From NCBI GenBank assembly GCA_963764695.1, contig CAVXTW010000001.1:682001-746000 (forward strand): 64,000 nt of DNA, in the 5' to 3' direction. The notes below the pieces were generated by a model, which worked only from the letters and a program-made list of their open reading frames with translations, made no database searches and had not been told where the DNA came from. The position numbers and the translations under genes are program-made. Origin of the DNA: DATFRY01 sp963764695. Lineage in GTDB: Bacteria; Myxococcota_A; Polyangia; Haliangiales; Haliangiaceae. Below are positions 18,101 to 25,705 of this stretch, piece by piece (the stretch's first letter is position 1; every line of letters starts with the position of its first letter).

Positions 18101-18684
18101 GCCCAGAGGGCGACAATGACCACGACAGCGTGGCCGACGCGGACGACCGCTGCCCGGGCAAGGCGGAGGACGCCGACGAGTTCGAGGACGAGGACGGCTG
18201 CCCCGATCCGGACAACGACAGCGATGGGATCGACGACGTCGCCGATCGCTGCGTGGCGGAGAAGGAGACCATCAACGGCAACGACGACGACGACGGCTGC
18301 CCCGACGGCGGCGCCAGCCTGGTCATCGTGGGCGAGGACGAGATCAGGACGCTCGAGCCGATCCGCTTCGCCTCCGACGGGGCCGAGCTGACCCGATCCA
18401 GCCAGCGCCTGCTCGGCCAGGTCGGCGCCACCCTCCGCGCCCACCGCCACATCACCCGCGTCCGCATCCGCGCCCACGTCCACCGGCGCGGCGACGGCGA
18501 CGAGGATCTGTCGGTCCAGCGCGCCGAAGCCGTGCGCCGCTGGCTCGTCGACTGGGGCATCGCCAGCGAGCGCCTCGAGGGCATCGGCTTCGGCTCGCGC
18601 GAGCCCGCCCAGTCCGGCAACGGACCCCGTGCCCGCGCGGCAAATGACAGGATCGTCCTGGAGATCGTCGAGCGCCGGCCGTAG
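15112..18684 (+). CDS. Two-part surface protein: ASH (anchor-D) repeats, internal MYXO-CTERM-like signal, then OmpA-type outer-membrane protein
   Basis: This single 1,190-codon frame reads as two proteins. Residues ~1-28 are a signal peptide (RRPVALGSLVAVLACPSIAAA). Residues ~30-590 are repeated Ig-like ASPM-SPD-2-Hydin domains (LTGTGIAP, LVGNG, LSGRGV, LSGEGV boundaries). Residues 600-628 have the MYXO-CTERM layout: AGCAAGG, a membrane span and WWRRR. A second signal peptide follows at once (GLAAAALLIAWAGAAPAWA, cut near 647), then a probable beta-barrel region, five thrombospondin type-3 Asp-rich repeats (~934-1067) and an OmpA-like peptidoglycan-binding domain. No stop or ATG/GTG/TTG start separates the halves. 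The start appears to be ATT 15112: GGAGG sits six bases upstream and only this start gives a full signal peptide; GTG 15157 would truncate it. Confidence 0.75.
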   Translation: MPIRAGRRPVALGSLVAVLACPSIAAAQLTGDPDPLAFDPERVGAPPVQLNTTLTNAVDAPGAASNITCAIDPPTTNFTVQSCQAGNSIPPGGSGAVAIRFRPLARGAQSATLTVSYEIAAVPMTETIALTGTGIAPVMEVSVVGAPPQPLDFETAVVGTASETTYTIQVANTGDDVLNATLAESGANPGDWTYAPAGTAFQVPAGGSQDVVATFTPTAAGARASTVTFADADVLSPVPSVAIDLVGNGEPPLVGLGVSPTALVFGSIDVQVGKPVTRMITVTNPGNQVLTITPITLEDLEGEPYEGGQFEVLTPAPLSIEPLDNAVIEVRYQPELESAGDFAILVLGTNVPQTPLVQVSLSGRGVDRHIDVSPLTLSFAPTYRNPAVPPEATLEVRNTGETPLVLGDIMIEGDGASAESFSVVGELPAVLEPEQSSTLTVRFTPRAPEDLRAALHIVNDDDSRPIVRVDLSGEGVLPPLSVTYTSIEWETIAVGQERPLPQAAPFVVRNESDSETFLIQDVRVADDTGALLDGIVVAGFTGPLELGPGQELPLEVSFVPRRGGVFAGAIEVLVDPDPEPVVRVPVMGAAVATDARGGAGCAAGGGAGPGGVLVIALSLGLGLWWRRRGLAAAALLIAWAGAAPAWAQVQASEDVNLASFRPVHGVDPIMVTVESVDVGQSGTGAIGLAFDHARNPLVLRAADGEMIDHPVATRTTFELAGAFAFGERFEVAAVVPFLSQRGDQPQFSGIEPADGTSLGDIRLRGKAFFAAREALRFGGAAELTLPTALDKQFAGVAGPSALLRGLLDYRVGRLQLAFNAGAVMRERVRLADVQQGHAAVYGAGGALQLWSRLYAVGEVFGAVDLSGGSAGNRPLEAVAALRVRATRELGLLAGVGRGILAGVGAPEARVFFAMSWAPGARVIVAPGEDPREMGDDDGDAIVNRDDECPDEIEDADGFRDADGCPDRDDDADGVSDLSDQCPRRPEDADGFADDDGCPEGDNDHDSVADADDRCPGKAEDADEFEDEDGCPDPDNDSDGIDDVADRCVAEKETINGNDDDDGCPDGGASLVIVGEDEIRTLEPIRFASDGAELTRSSQRLLGQVGATLRAHRHITRVRIRAHVHRRGDGDEDLSVQRAEAVRRWLVDWGIASERLEGIGFGSREPAQSGNGPRARAANDRIVLEIVERRP

Positions 18685-18833
18685 GCCCCGAAGGTCAACG
18701 TCAACATCGTTCGAGGTTTCGGTTCAGGTTCGCGACAAGGTCGAGGTTCCAGTTGACGTTGATGTTGACCCGAACCTGAACCGAATCCTCGAACCTTGAC
18801 CCTGACCTCGACCCAGAGCTTGACCTCCGGAGG
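18685..18833. repeat. Hexamer-periodic intergenic region with 21-base inverted repeat
   Basis: Between two convergent genes lies a run of related hexamer-like words (GGTCAA, GGTTCA, GGTTCG, GAACCT, GACCTC). The segment 18712-18732 is the reverse complement of 18771-18791 at 20 of 21 positions. A second pair (GGTCAACGTCAACATC near 18692 and GTTGACGTTGATGTTGACC near 18752) is also largely inverted. The arms occur in the order A-B-C then A'-B'-C', so no single nested hairpin uses them all. It could act as a bidirectional terminator or be a lineage-specific intergenic repeat. There is no T-run. Confidence 0.7.
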
Positions 18834-19325
18834 CTACCGGCGACGCAGGTGGCGGTCGATCTCTCGCTGGGCTTCGGCTTCCTTCTTGGTCTCGCGCTTC
18901 TCGTACTGGCGCTTGCCGCGGGCCACGCCGATCTCGAGCTTGATGGTGCCGCCCTTTGTGTAGAAGGAGAGCGGGACGAGGGTGTAGCCCTTCTGGGTGA
19001 GCTTGGCGTCGAGCTTGTCGATCTCGCGGCGGTGGAGCAGCAGCTTGCGCTCGCGGGTCGGGGCGTGGCCGCGCTCGTGGGCCCACGGGTACTCGTTGAT
19101 CTGCACGCCGACAAGCCACGCCTCGCGGCCGCGGATGGTGATGTGGCCCTCGGCGATCGAGGCCCGCTGATCGCGCAGCGACTTGACCTCGGAGCCGACC
19201 AGCGCGATGCCGGCCTCGAGGGTCTCCTCGATGTCGTAGTCGTGGCGCGCCCGTCGGTTGCGGGCCAGGACCTTGACGCCCTCCTGTGGCCGCGGCTTCG
19301 CCGCCTTGCCGGGCTTCCCGCTCAT
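18834..19325 (-). CDS. smpB: SsrA-binding protein SmpB
   Basis: The 163-residue protein matches SmpB over its length: RNRRARHDYDIEETLEAGI, LVGSEVKSLRDQRASIAEGH, INEYPWAHERGHAPTRERKL, GYTLVPLSFYTKGGTIKLEI and a basic C-terminal tail (KRQYEKRETKKEAEAQREID). SmpB binds tmRNA and delivers it to stalled ribosomes during trans-translation; the C-terminal basic tail enters the empty mRNA channel. No tmRNA gene is visible in the window. A short N-terminal Lys-rich extension precedes the core. The gene is followed upstream on the same strand by comF. Confidence 0.96.
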   Translation of the reverse strand: MSGKPGKAAKPRPQEGVKVLARNRRARHDYDIEETLEAGIALVGSEVKSLRDQRASIAEGHITIRGREAWLVGVQINEYPWAHERGHAPTRERKLLLHRREIDKLDAKLTQKGYTLVPLSFYTKGGTIKLEIGVARGKRQYEKRETKKEAEAQREIDRHLRRR

Positions 19326-19359
19326 GGTCGGGGGAAGGTACCCGATCCGCGCCGCCGGA

Positions 19360-20190
19360 TCAGGACTCGGCGCGCGCGGCGCAGAAACCGGTCACCGAGC
19401 GCGCCCCGGCCGCCAGCAGCGCGGTCGCGGCCGCGGCCATGGTCGCGCCGGTGGTGACGATGTCGTCGACCAGCAGGATGTGCAGGCCGGCCACCCGAGA
19501 GCGCCGGCGCGCCGCCACGTCGAAGGCTCCCGACACGTTGCCCCGCCGGGCCCGCGCGTCGAGGCCGGTCTGCGGGGCCGTGGCGCGCACGCGGCGCAGG
19601 GCCAGCTGGTCGATCGGGGGCGCGTCGGCCGGGCGCGCGTGGTGGGCCAGCAGCGCGGCCTGGTTGAAGGTGCGCCGGGCCATGCGCCGCCAGTGCAGCG
19701 GCATCGGGACGATGAGATCGCAGCTGGCTGCTGCCTCGACCAGGCCGGGGCGGAGCAGCGGGGCCAGGGTGCGGGCCACATCGCGCCGGCCGCCGAACTT
19801 GAGCCGCCGCAGCGCGACCGCCAGCTCGCCGCCGTAGAGATACGGCGACGCGATGGTCGTGAACGGCGGAGGCGTGCGCCGGCAGCGGCGGCAGGTCTCG
19901 TCATCGTCGCCGGCGTCGACACCGGCCGGACGGGCGCAGCGCGGGCAGCGACCGGCCAGCGGCTCGAGCGACACGGCGCAGCTCGCGCACAGTCCGTCGC
20001 CGGCCGCGATCGGCCCGTCGCATGCGGCACATCCTGGCCGGTACACGACGTCGAGCAGGCGCGACAGCAGCGACAGCGGCCGCGGCGGCCACAGCCGCGA
20101 CAACCCCGACAGCCGCCACAGCGGGCGCAGGATGGGCGAGAGGGAACGCACGGCCGGATCATCGGCCCGGGCGCGCCCGTGTTGCGTCAT
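19360..20190 (-). CDS. comF: ComF-type phosphoribosyltransferase-fold protein
   Basis: The 276-residue product has an N-terminal zinc-ribbon-like region with four CxxC pairs (PGCAACDG, LCASCAV, GRCPRCAR, ETCRRCRR). It is followed by YLYGGELAVALRRLKFGGRRD, VPMPLHWRRMARRTFNQAALLA and the PRPP-binding loop ILLVDDIVTTGATMAAAA. ComF is required for DNA uptake during natural transformation in several bacteria, and related GntX acts in gluconate use; which applies here is not evident. The start ATG at 20190 overlaps, on the other strand, the ATG proposed for the S9 peptidase. No ribosome binding site is clear. Confidence 0.88.
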   Translation of the reverse strand: MTQHGRARADDPAVRSLSPILRPLWRLSGLSRLWPPRPLSLLSRLLDVVYRPGCAACDGPIAAGDGLCASCAVSLEPLAGRCPRCARPAGVDAGDDDETCRRCRRTPPPFTTIASPYLYGGELAVALRRLKFGGRRDVARTLAPLLRPGLVEAAASCDLIVPMPLHWRRMARRTFNQAALLAHHARPADAPPIDQLALRRVRATAPQTGLDARARRGNVSGAFDVAARRRSRVAGLHILLVDDIVTTGATMAAAATALLAAGARSVTGFCAARAES

Positions 20191-22315
20191 GTATCCTGCG
20201 CCCGTGGTCATTGCGTCTCGCGCCGCGCGCGCGCCCTCCTCTTTGCTTCTCTCTCTCGTCTTCGCCGTCGGTGCTGCCGCATGCGGGGGCGATGTCGGGC
20301 AGGCTCCGGTGTCTCCGGCGACCGGGGCGACCACGGTCTCGAGCGGGGCCAGCGCGCCGTGGCCCGCCACCGCGGTCGTCAAGTCTCCCGGCCTGCGCAC
20401 CAGCACGCGCCCGCTGCCACATGACATCGCGCAGCTGCGCGGCGTGCGCGACGTGGCCATCTCGCCCGACGGTTCGCGCATCGCGTACGTGGTGCGCGCC
20501 CCGCGCTTCGACGCCGCCGCCAAGCCGGCGCCGGACGACACAAAGGGCGGCTGGAAGATCGACCAGCAGCTGTTCCTTGTCGACCGCCGCGGCGGCGAGC
20601 CGCTGCAGCTCACCTTCGGCGAGCAGTCCGTGCAGTCCGCGCGCTTCTCGCCCGACGGCCGCGACCTTGCCTTCGTGCGCGAGAAGGGCGGCAAGCCGTC
20701 GCTGTCCATCCTGCACCTGGGCGGCGGCGAGGCTCGCGCGGTCGATGTCGGTGAGTACCTGCCGCAGGCGTTCGACTGGATGCCCGACGGCTCGCTCGCC
20801 TTCCTGGCAGAGCGACCGCGCAGCGCGGCGGACAAGGAGGCGCGCTGGCGGCGCGGCGGTGCGGTGGCGTGGGATCGCGAGTGGGAGCAGATCCACCTGT
20901 TCGTCGTCGGGCGCGGCGGCGGCAAGGTGCGTCACGTCAATCGCGGCACCGACACGGTGGTCGGCTTCCGCGTCTCGCCCGACGGCGCCACCATCGCGCT
21001 GGTCACCGCCCCGTCGTCCGATCCGCTCATCGTCTTCACCAGGCAGCGCCTCGCCCTTGTGCGCGCGGCCGACGGACAGCTGGTGCGCGAGCTGGAGCCG
21101 GCGCGCCATCCCATCGCGGCGCTCGAGTGGTCGCCCGACGGGCGCTACCTTGCCTACGCCACCACCGCGAGCGGGTTCAGCCACATCGACGAGCTCAAGG
21201 TGGTGAGAGCCGATTCGTCGGCGCGCCCGGTCAATCTGGCCGCCGGCCTCGACCTGACCATGGTCGGCATCGCGTGGTCCGGCTCGCGCGCGGTCGTGGC
21301 CGCCGCGCTGGCCCGCACGCGCACGGCCCTCTACCGCATGCCGGTTGACGGCGGCAAGGCGCGCGAGCTGCCGCGCGCCGAGCACATCGTGTCGTCCCTG
21401 TCCGGCGATCGCCGCGGCCGCTTCGCGGTCTCGGTCGGGGCGACGTCGCGCGCGCCGGCCGACCCGGTCGTCATCGATCTGGCCAGCGGCGTGACCCGCG
21501 CCGTGGCGGCGCTCAATCCCGAGACCGCGAAGTGGAGCCTGGCCCCGACCGAGGTGGTGAAGTGGAAGAACCGCGAAGGCACCGCGCTCGAGGGCACCCT
21601 GGTCCGCACCTCGACCGGCGGCGGAAAGGCCCCGCCGCTCCTGGTCATGCCGCACGGCGGTCCCGACGGCGTCACGTCGATCGCGTGGGGCACCTGGTCG
21701 CAGTACTTCGCCGCGCGCGGCTACTCGGTCTTCATGCCCAACTACCGCGGCGGCACAGGCTACGGCCGCGCCTTCTACGAGGCAAACCGCGGCCGCCTGG
21801 GCGAGATCGAGCTCATGGACATCGAGTCCGGCGTCGACCGCCTGATCGCGACCGGCAAGGCGGACCCGGATCGCCTCTTCTACGGCAGCTGGTCGTGGGG
21901 CGGCTACCTGGCCGCGTGGACGCTCGGCCACAGCAAGCGCTACCGCGCCATCATGGTCGGCGCCGGCGTGGTCGACACGATGGTCCAGTACGTGCTCAGC
22001 GACATCAACCACGGCGAGGTGGCCGACTGGGAGTTCAAGGGCCGGCCGTTCACCCACCCGGAGGTCTGGGAGAAGTCCAACCCGGTGCACTCCCTGCGCG
22101 GCGCGCGCTCGCCGACGCTCATCATCCACGGCCAGGAGGACCCGCGGGTCGGCTTCGTCAACGCGCAGATCCTCCACCGCGCGCTCACCGATCTGAAGAT
22201 CCCCGTGACCATGTGGGCCTATCCGCGCGAGCCGCACGGCTTCCGCGAGCCGGCCCACGTGCAGCACATGCTCGAGGTGTGGGGCGCCTTCAACGACGCC
22301 CACCTGCCGAGGTAG
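20189..22315 (+). CDS. S9-family (prolyl-oligopeptidase-like) lipoprotein peptidase
   Basis: The ~708-residue product begins with a lipoprotein signal (SSLLLSLVFAVGAAAC), then WD-like beta-propeller blades (VAISPDGSRIAYVV, SARFSPDGRDLAFVRE, ALEWSPDGRYLAYAT). The C-terminal alpha/beta hydrolase domain has LLVMPHGGPDG, NYRGGTGYGRAF, the nucleophile Ser569 in YGSWSWGGYLAAW, Asp in HGQEDPRV and His in EPHGF. These are the S9 catalytic triad. The enzyme is expected at the cell envelope, removing peptides from N-termini or cleaving small peptides. ATG 20189 abuts the divergent comF start; GTG 20204 would still include the whole signal peptide and is a real alternative. Confidence 0.9.
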   Translation: MYPAPVVIASRAARAPSSLLLSLVFAVGAAACGGDVGQAPVSPATGATTVSSGASAPWPATAVVKSPGLRTSTRPLPHDIAQLRGVRDVAISPDGSRIAYVVRAPRFDAAAKPAPDDTKGGWKIDQQLFLVDRRGGEPLQLTFGEQSVQSARFSPDGRDLAFVREKGGKPSLSILHLGGGEARAVDVGEYLPQAFDWMPDGSLAFLAERPRSAADKEARWRRGGAVAWDREWEQIHLFVVGRGGGKVRHVNRGTDTVVGFRVSPDGATIALVTAPSSDPLIVFTRQRLALVRAADGQLVRELEPARHPIAALEWSPDGRYLAYATTASGFSHIDELKVVRADSSARPVNLAAGLDLTMVGIAWSGSRAVVAAALARTRTALYRMPVDGGKARELPRAEHIVSSLSGDRRGRFAVSVGATSRAPADPVVIDLASGVTRAVAALNPETAKWSLAPTEVVKWKNREGTALEGTLVRTSTGGGKAPPLLVMPHGGPDGVTSIAWGTWSQYFAARGYSVFMPNYRGGTGYGRAFYEANRGRLGEIELMDIESGVDRLIATGKADPDRLFYGSWSWGGYLAAWTLGHSKRYRAIMVGAGVVDTMVQYVLSDINHGEVADWEFKGRPFTHPEVWEKSNPVHSLRGARSPTLIIHGQEDPRVGFVNAQILHRALTDLKIPVTMWAYPREPHGFREPAHVQHMLEVWGAFNDAHLPR

Positions 22316-22330
22316 CCGCGCCTCGGCGCG

Positions 22331-22759
22331 TCAGTGGTGGTAGGGGTGGCCGCGCAGGATGGTGAAGGCGCGGTAGATCTGCTCGAGCAGCACCACGCGG
22401 ACCAGCCGGTGCGCCATCGTCACCCGCCCGAACGCGATGGTGCGGCCGGCGCGCCGCCGCACCGCCTCGGAGTGGCCGTCGGGCCCGCCGATGGCGAACG
22501 CGATGGCGCGGCCGCCGCCGTGCAGCTCCTCGCGGCCGATCAGGCGCGCCGCCAGGTCCTCGCTGGTCACGAGATCTCCGCTCTGATCGAGCGCGACCAC
22601 CAGCGCACCGTCCGGCACCGCGCGCAGGAGCGCCGCCTCGTCCTTGACCTCCTCGATGGCGAGGCGGCAGTACGGGCGCAGACGCCGCGTGTACTCCGCC
22701 TCGGCGGCGCGGAAGTAGTCCTCCTTCATTCGCCCGACAGCGAGGATCGAGACGCGCAG
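22331..22759 (-). CDS. rlmH: 23S rRNA (pseudouridine1915-N3)-methyltransferase RlmH
   Basis: The protein is RlmH: FAIGGPDGHSEAV and the SPOUT-fold C-terminus MAHRLVRVVLLEQIYRAFTI ending HPYHH are diagnostic. RlmH methylates pseudouridine 1915 in helix 69 of 23S rRNA. The first ATG (22729) would remove the conserved first strand. Extending to a CTG at 22759 restores RVSILAVGRMKEDYFRAAEAEY, which fits the family N-terminus, and an AGGGGGAG ribosome binding site lies just upstream. I therefore call a CTG start and 142 residues. It is the last gene of the proB-proA-rsfS-rlmH operon, 31 bases after rsfS. Confidence 0.9.
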   Translation of the reverse strand: MRVSILAVGRMKEDYFRAAEAEYTRRLRPYCRLAIEEVKDEAALLRAVPDGALVVALDQSGDLVTSEDLAARLIGREELHGGGRAIAFAIGGPDGHSEAVRRRAGRTIAFGRVTMAHRLVRVVLLEQIYRAFTILRGHPYHH

Positions 22760-22790
22760 GCGCTCCCCCTGAGACGCCGGTCAGTACCGG

Positions 22791-23237
22791 TCAGTAGATG
22801 TCGTCGGGCGTCGCCCGCGCCTCGGCCGGCACCTCGATCGGCACGCGCGGCGCCTCGTGCCACAGGCTCTCGAGGTCGTAGTGCTGGCGCACCGGGTGCA
22901 GGAAGACATGGACCACCAGATCGCCGAAGTCGAGCAGGGCCCATTGCCCGGACGCGACGCCCTCCACCCCGAGCGGCCGACGCCCCAGTGCCTTGACCGC
23001 GTCGGTCACGGCATCGGCGATTGCGTCCACCTGCCGGTCCGAGCGACCGCTGACCATCAAGATGTACTCGGTGTACGAGCAGAGCGCGCGCACGTCGAGC
23101 AGCGATGGCTCGAGCGCCTTCTTGTCGAGTGCCGCCTCGAGCGCCGCCTTGGCGCCCTCCAGCGCATCGAAGCGCGCACCGCCCTCGCTCTCGAGGTCGT
23201 CGGGATGGATTCGTTCGTGTGGCTGGGTGTTCCTCAC
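22791..23237 (-). CDS. rsfS: Ribosomal silencing factor RsfS
   Basis: The 148-residue protein is a RsfS/Iojap homolog: DVRALCSYTEYILMVSGRSD, RQVDAIADAVTDAVKALG, GQWALLDFGDLVVHVFLHPV and RQHYDLESLWHEAPRV. RsfS binds ribosomal protein L14 (uL14) on the large subunit and blocks subunit joining when nutrients are short. The start is GTG 23237 (VRNTQPHERI) with GGAGG only three bases upstream. The N-terminal 35 residues are poorly conserved. Position next to rlmH and downstream of proA/proB matches the common bacterial arrangement, although nadD, often present here, is missing. Confidence 0.92.
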   Translation of the reverse strand: MRNTQPHERIHPDDLESEGGARFDALEGAKAALEAALDKKALEPSLLDVRALCSYTEYILMVSGRSDRQVDAIADAVTDAVKALGRRPLGVEGVASGQWALLDFGDLVVHVFLHPVRQHYDLESLWHEAPRVPIEVPAEARATPDDIY

Positions 23238-23277
23238 GTGCCTCCGGTCGGGACCCCTTGTGGCCCCATCAGATATC

Positions 23278-24549
23278 TCAGCCGCGAATGTGGCCGTCTC
23301 CTCTGACGACGAACTTCGTCGTGGTGAGCCCCTCGGCTCCCATCGGGCCGTATGCGTGCAGCTTGCTCGTGGAGATTCCGATCTCGGCGCCCAGGCCGAG
23401 CTCGCCGCCGTCGGCGAAGCGGGTCGAGGCATTGACAAGCACGGTGGACGAACCGACATCGCGCGTGAAGCGCTCGGCGGCGGCCTCGTCTCTCGTGACG
23501 ATCGCCTCGGTGTGGTTGGAGCCGTATCGCTCGATGTGCTCGACGGCCGCGGGCAGGCCGTCCACCACGCGAACGGCGACGATCTTGGCCAGGTACTCGG
23601 TTCCCCAGTCGTCCTCGCTGGCCGGGCGCACGCTGTCGCCGCCCGCCGCGCGGGTGGCATCGTCGCCGCGCACCTCGACCTCGAGCTCGGCCAGGCGCCG
23701 GCACAGCCGCGGCAGGAACGACGCCGCGACGGCGCGGTCGACGAGGATTGTCTCGGCCGCGTTGCACACGCCGGGGCGCTGCACCTTGGCGTTCTCGCAG
23801 ATGGCCAGCGCCGCGTCCTGATCGGCGGCGGCGTGAACGTACACGTGGCACACGCCGCGGTCGTGCTTGAGCACCGGGACGCGCGAGTGCTCGACCACGG
23901 CGCGGATGAGGCCCTCGCCGCCGCGCGGGATCACCAGATCGATGTCGCGCTCGCACCCGAGCAGCTCGTACATCGCGGCGCGGTCGACCGTCGGCATCAC
24001 CTGCACGGCGGCGGCCGGCAAGCCGCTCTCGACCACCGCCGCCGCCACCACGCGCCCCAGCGCCTGGTTGGAGCGGAACGCCTCCGACCCGCCGCGCAGG
24101 ATGACGGCGTTGGCGGTCTTGAGGCACAGCGCCGCGGCATCGGTGGTGACGTTGGGTCGGGACTCGTAGATCATGGCGATCACGCCGAGCGGGATGCGCA
24201 CGCGCGTGACCTCGAGGCCGTTGGGCCGCTGCCAGCGCGAGTCGACCCGGCCGACCACCTCGGGCAGCTCGGCCACCTCCTCGACGGCGCGGGCCATGCC
24301 CTCCAGCCGGGAGCGATCGAGCACCAGACGGTCGAGCATCGCGCCGGCGATGCCGGTCTCGCGGGCAGCCGCAACATCGGCCGCGTTCTCGGCGAGAATC
24401 TCGCTCGCCGAGGTGCGCAGCGAGGCAGCTACCCTCTGGAGGGTGACATGGCGCAGCGCGGCGTCGGTCTTGGCCAGCGCGCGCGCTGCCTCCCTGCCTG
24501 CACGGGCCAGGTCGGCCACTCCGGATGTCTTGAGCGCGGTTCGCGTCAA
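23278..24549 (-). CDS. proA: Gamma-glutamyl phosphate reductase
   Basis: The 423-residue protein has ProA signatures: IPLGVIAMIYESRPNVT, ANAVILRGGSEAFRSN, the catalytic Cys in ENAKVQRPGVCNAAETILV, VLVNASTRFADGGELGLGAE and the C-terminal GAEGLTTTKFVVRGDG. It reduces gamma-glutamyl phosphate to glutamate semialdehyde in proline synthesis. The start codon is TTG at 24549, which overlaps the proB stop in TTGA; tight coupling to proB supports this unusual start. About 40 bases separate it from rsfS downstream. Confidence 0.95.
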   Translation of the reverse strand: MTRTALKTSGVADLARAGREAARALAKTDAALRHVTLQRVAASLRTSASEILAENAADVAAARETGIAGAMLDRLVLDRSRLEGMARAVEEVAELPEVVGRVDSRWQRPNGLEVTRVRIPLGVIAMIYESRPNVTTDAAALCLKTANAVILRGGSEAFRSNQALGRVVAAAVVESGLPAAAVQVMPTVDRAAMYELLGCERDIDLVIPRGGEGLIRAVVEHSRVPVLKHDRGVCHVYVHAAADQDAALAICENAKVQRPGVCNAAETILVDRAVAASFLPRLCRRLAELEVEVRGDDATRAAGGDSVRPASEDDWGTEYLAKIVAVRVVDGLPAAVEHIERYGSNHTEAIVTRDEAAAERFTRDVGSSTVLVNASTRFADGGELGLGAEIGISTSKLHAYGPMGAEGLTTTKFVVRGDGHIRG

Positions 24550-25682
24550 AGAAGTACTAAGTCGTCTCGGTGGATTACCTCGTCGAGATACTTGTATCCG
24601 AGTGTTGCCTCGATATCGGACGATTGCAAGCCCTTGAGGCGGCGCAGGTCCGATGCCGGGTAGCCGGCGAGCCCGCGCGCGAACTCCGCGCCTTGTTTCG
24701 TGACCAGGCCGACGATATCGCCGATATCGAACGAGCCCTGGACGTCCACGATGCCGGCCGGGAGCAGACTGCGGCCGCGGCGCGACAGGGCCTCGTGGGC
24801 CCCGTCGTCCACCACGAGGCGGCCCGCCGGGCGAGGACCGTACGCGATCCAGTGCTTGCGGCTCGACATGCGGTCGCGCGACGGGACGAACAGCGTGCCC
24901 AGATCCTCGCCACCGAGGGTGTCGCGCAGGATGTGCGGCTGCGCGCCGGCCACCACCGCGGTGGCCACGCCGTGGCGCGCGGCGCTGCGAGCGGCCTGGA
25001 CCTTGGACGTCATCCCGCCCGAGCCCGGTCCGGTCGGGTCGGCGGCCGCCGTTCGCCAGGCGGGATCGATGTCGATGTCAGGAACCAGCGGGATGCGCTG
25101 CCCACCTTCGGCCGGCGGAGCGTCGTGTACGCCGTCGACGTCGGTCAGGATGACCAGCGCGTCGGCGGTGACGAGGTTGCAGACCAGCGCGGCCAGGAGA
25201 TCGTTGTCGCCGTAGCGGATCTCGTCGACGGCGACGGTGTCGTTCTCGTTGATCACCGGCACCACGCCGGCGTTGAGCAGGGCGCGCAGCGCGTGGCGCG
25301 CGTTGAGGAAGCGGCGGCGGTCGCCGAGATCGTCGTGGGTCAGCAGCACCTGCGCCGTGGTCAGGCCGTGCGAGGAGAACGCGCGCTCCCAGTTCTGCAT
25401 CAGGCGGGTCTGGCCCACGGCGGCGGCGGCCTGCAGCGACGGCAGGTCGCGCGGGCGGCGGGCCATGCCCAGCACCACGCGTCCCAGCGCGATGGCGCCG
25501 GAGCTGACAATGACCACCTCGCGCTGCGGAGACGCTGCGCGCAGGGCCGCGATCTCGTCGGCGATGGCGACGGTGCGATCGACCGGATTGTCGGCCAGCA
25601 CGCGGCTGCCGACCTTGACCACGACGCGGCGGGCGCGCTGCAGCGCCTGTCGCCCGGGTGTCTCGCCCGACTCGATCGCCAC
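24546..25682 (-). CDS. proB: Glutamate 5-kinase with PUA domain
   Basis: The 378-residue protein has an amino-acid-kinase domain (VVVKVGSRVLAD, IVSSGAIALG, GVVPVINENDTVAVDEIRYGDND, ILTDVDGVHD, GGMTSKVQAA) and a C-terminal PUA domain (ALSRRGRSLLPAGIVDVQGS, GLAGYPASDL). It phosphorylates glutamate in the first step of proline synthesis; in the family, proline inhibits the kinase. I place the start at GTG 25682, 24 bases after the preceding gene; the frame extends further upstream but overlaps that gene and has no homology. No strong ribosome binding site is visible. proB and proA overlap (TTGA). Confidence 0.94.
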   Translation of the reverse strand: MAIESGETPGRQALQRARRVVVKVGSRVLADNPVDRTVAIADEIAALRAASPQREVVIVSSGAIALGRVVLGMARRPRDLPSLQAAAAVGQTRLMQNWERAFSSHGLTTAQVLLTHDDLGDRRRFLNARHALRALLNAGVVPVINENDTVAVDEIRYGDNDLLAALVCNLVTADALVILTDVDGVHDAPPAEGGQRIPLVPDIDIDPAWRTAAADPTGPGSGGMTSKVQAARSAARHGVATAVVAGAQPHILRDTLGGEDLGTLFVPSRDRMSSRKHWIAYGPRPAGRLVVDDGAHEALSRRGRSLLPAGIVDVQGSFDIGDIVGLVTKQGAEFARGLAGYPASDLRRLKGLQSSDIEATLGYKYLDEVIHRDDLVLL

Positions 25683-25705
25683 CTGGCCGCCCCGTGTCCG
25701 CTCGA

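Noticed and set aside
17900..18310. Repeated DNA suggesting a tandem-repeat or CRISPR-like array
   Set aside because: The periodicity is in frame and encodes Asp-rich thrombospondin type-3 repeats.
18685..18833. Possible CRISPR array
   Set aside because: There are no constant repeats with unique spacers, and the words are six bases with inverted symmetry.
20159..22303. A 714-codon minus-strand frame opposite the S9 peptidase
   Set aside because: The peptidase has a full catalytic triad and signal peptide; the antisense frame does not resemble a protein.
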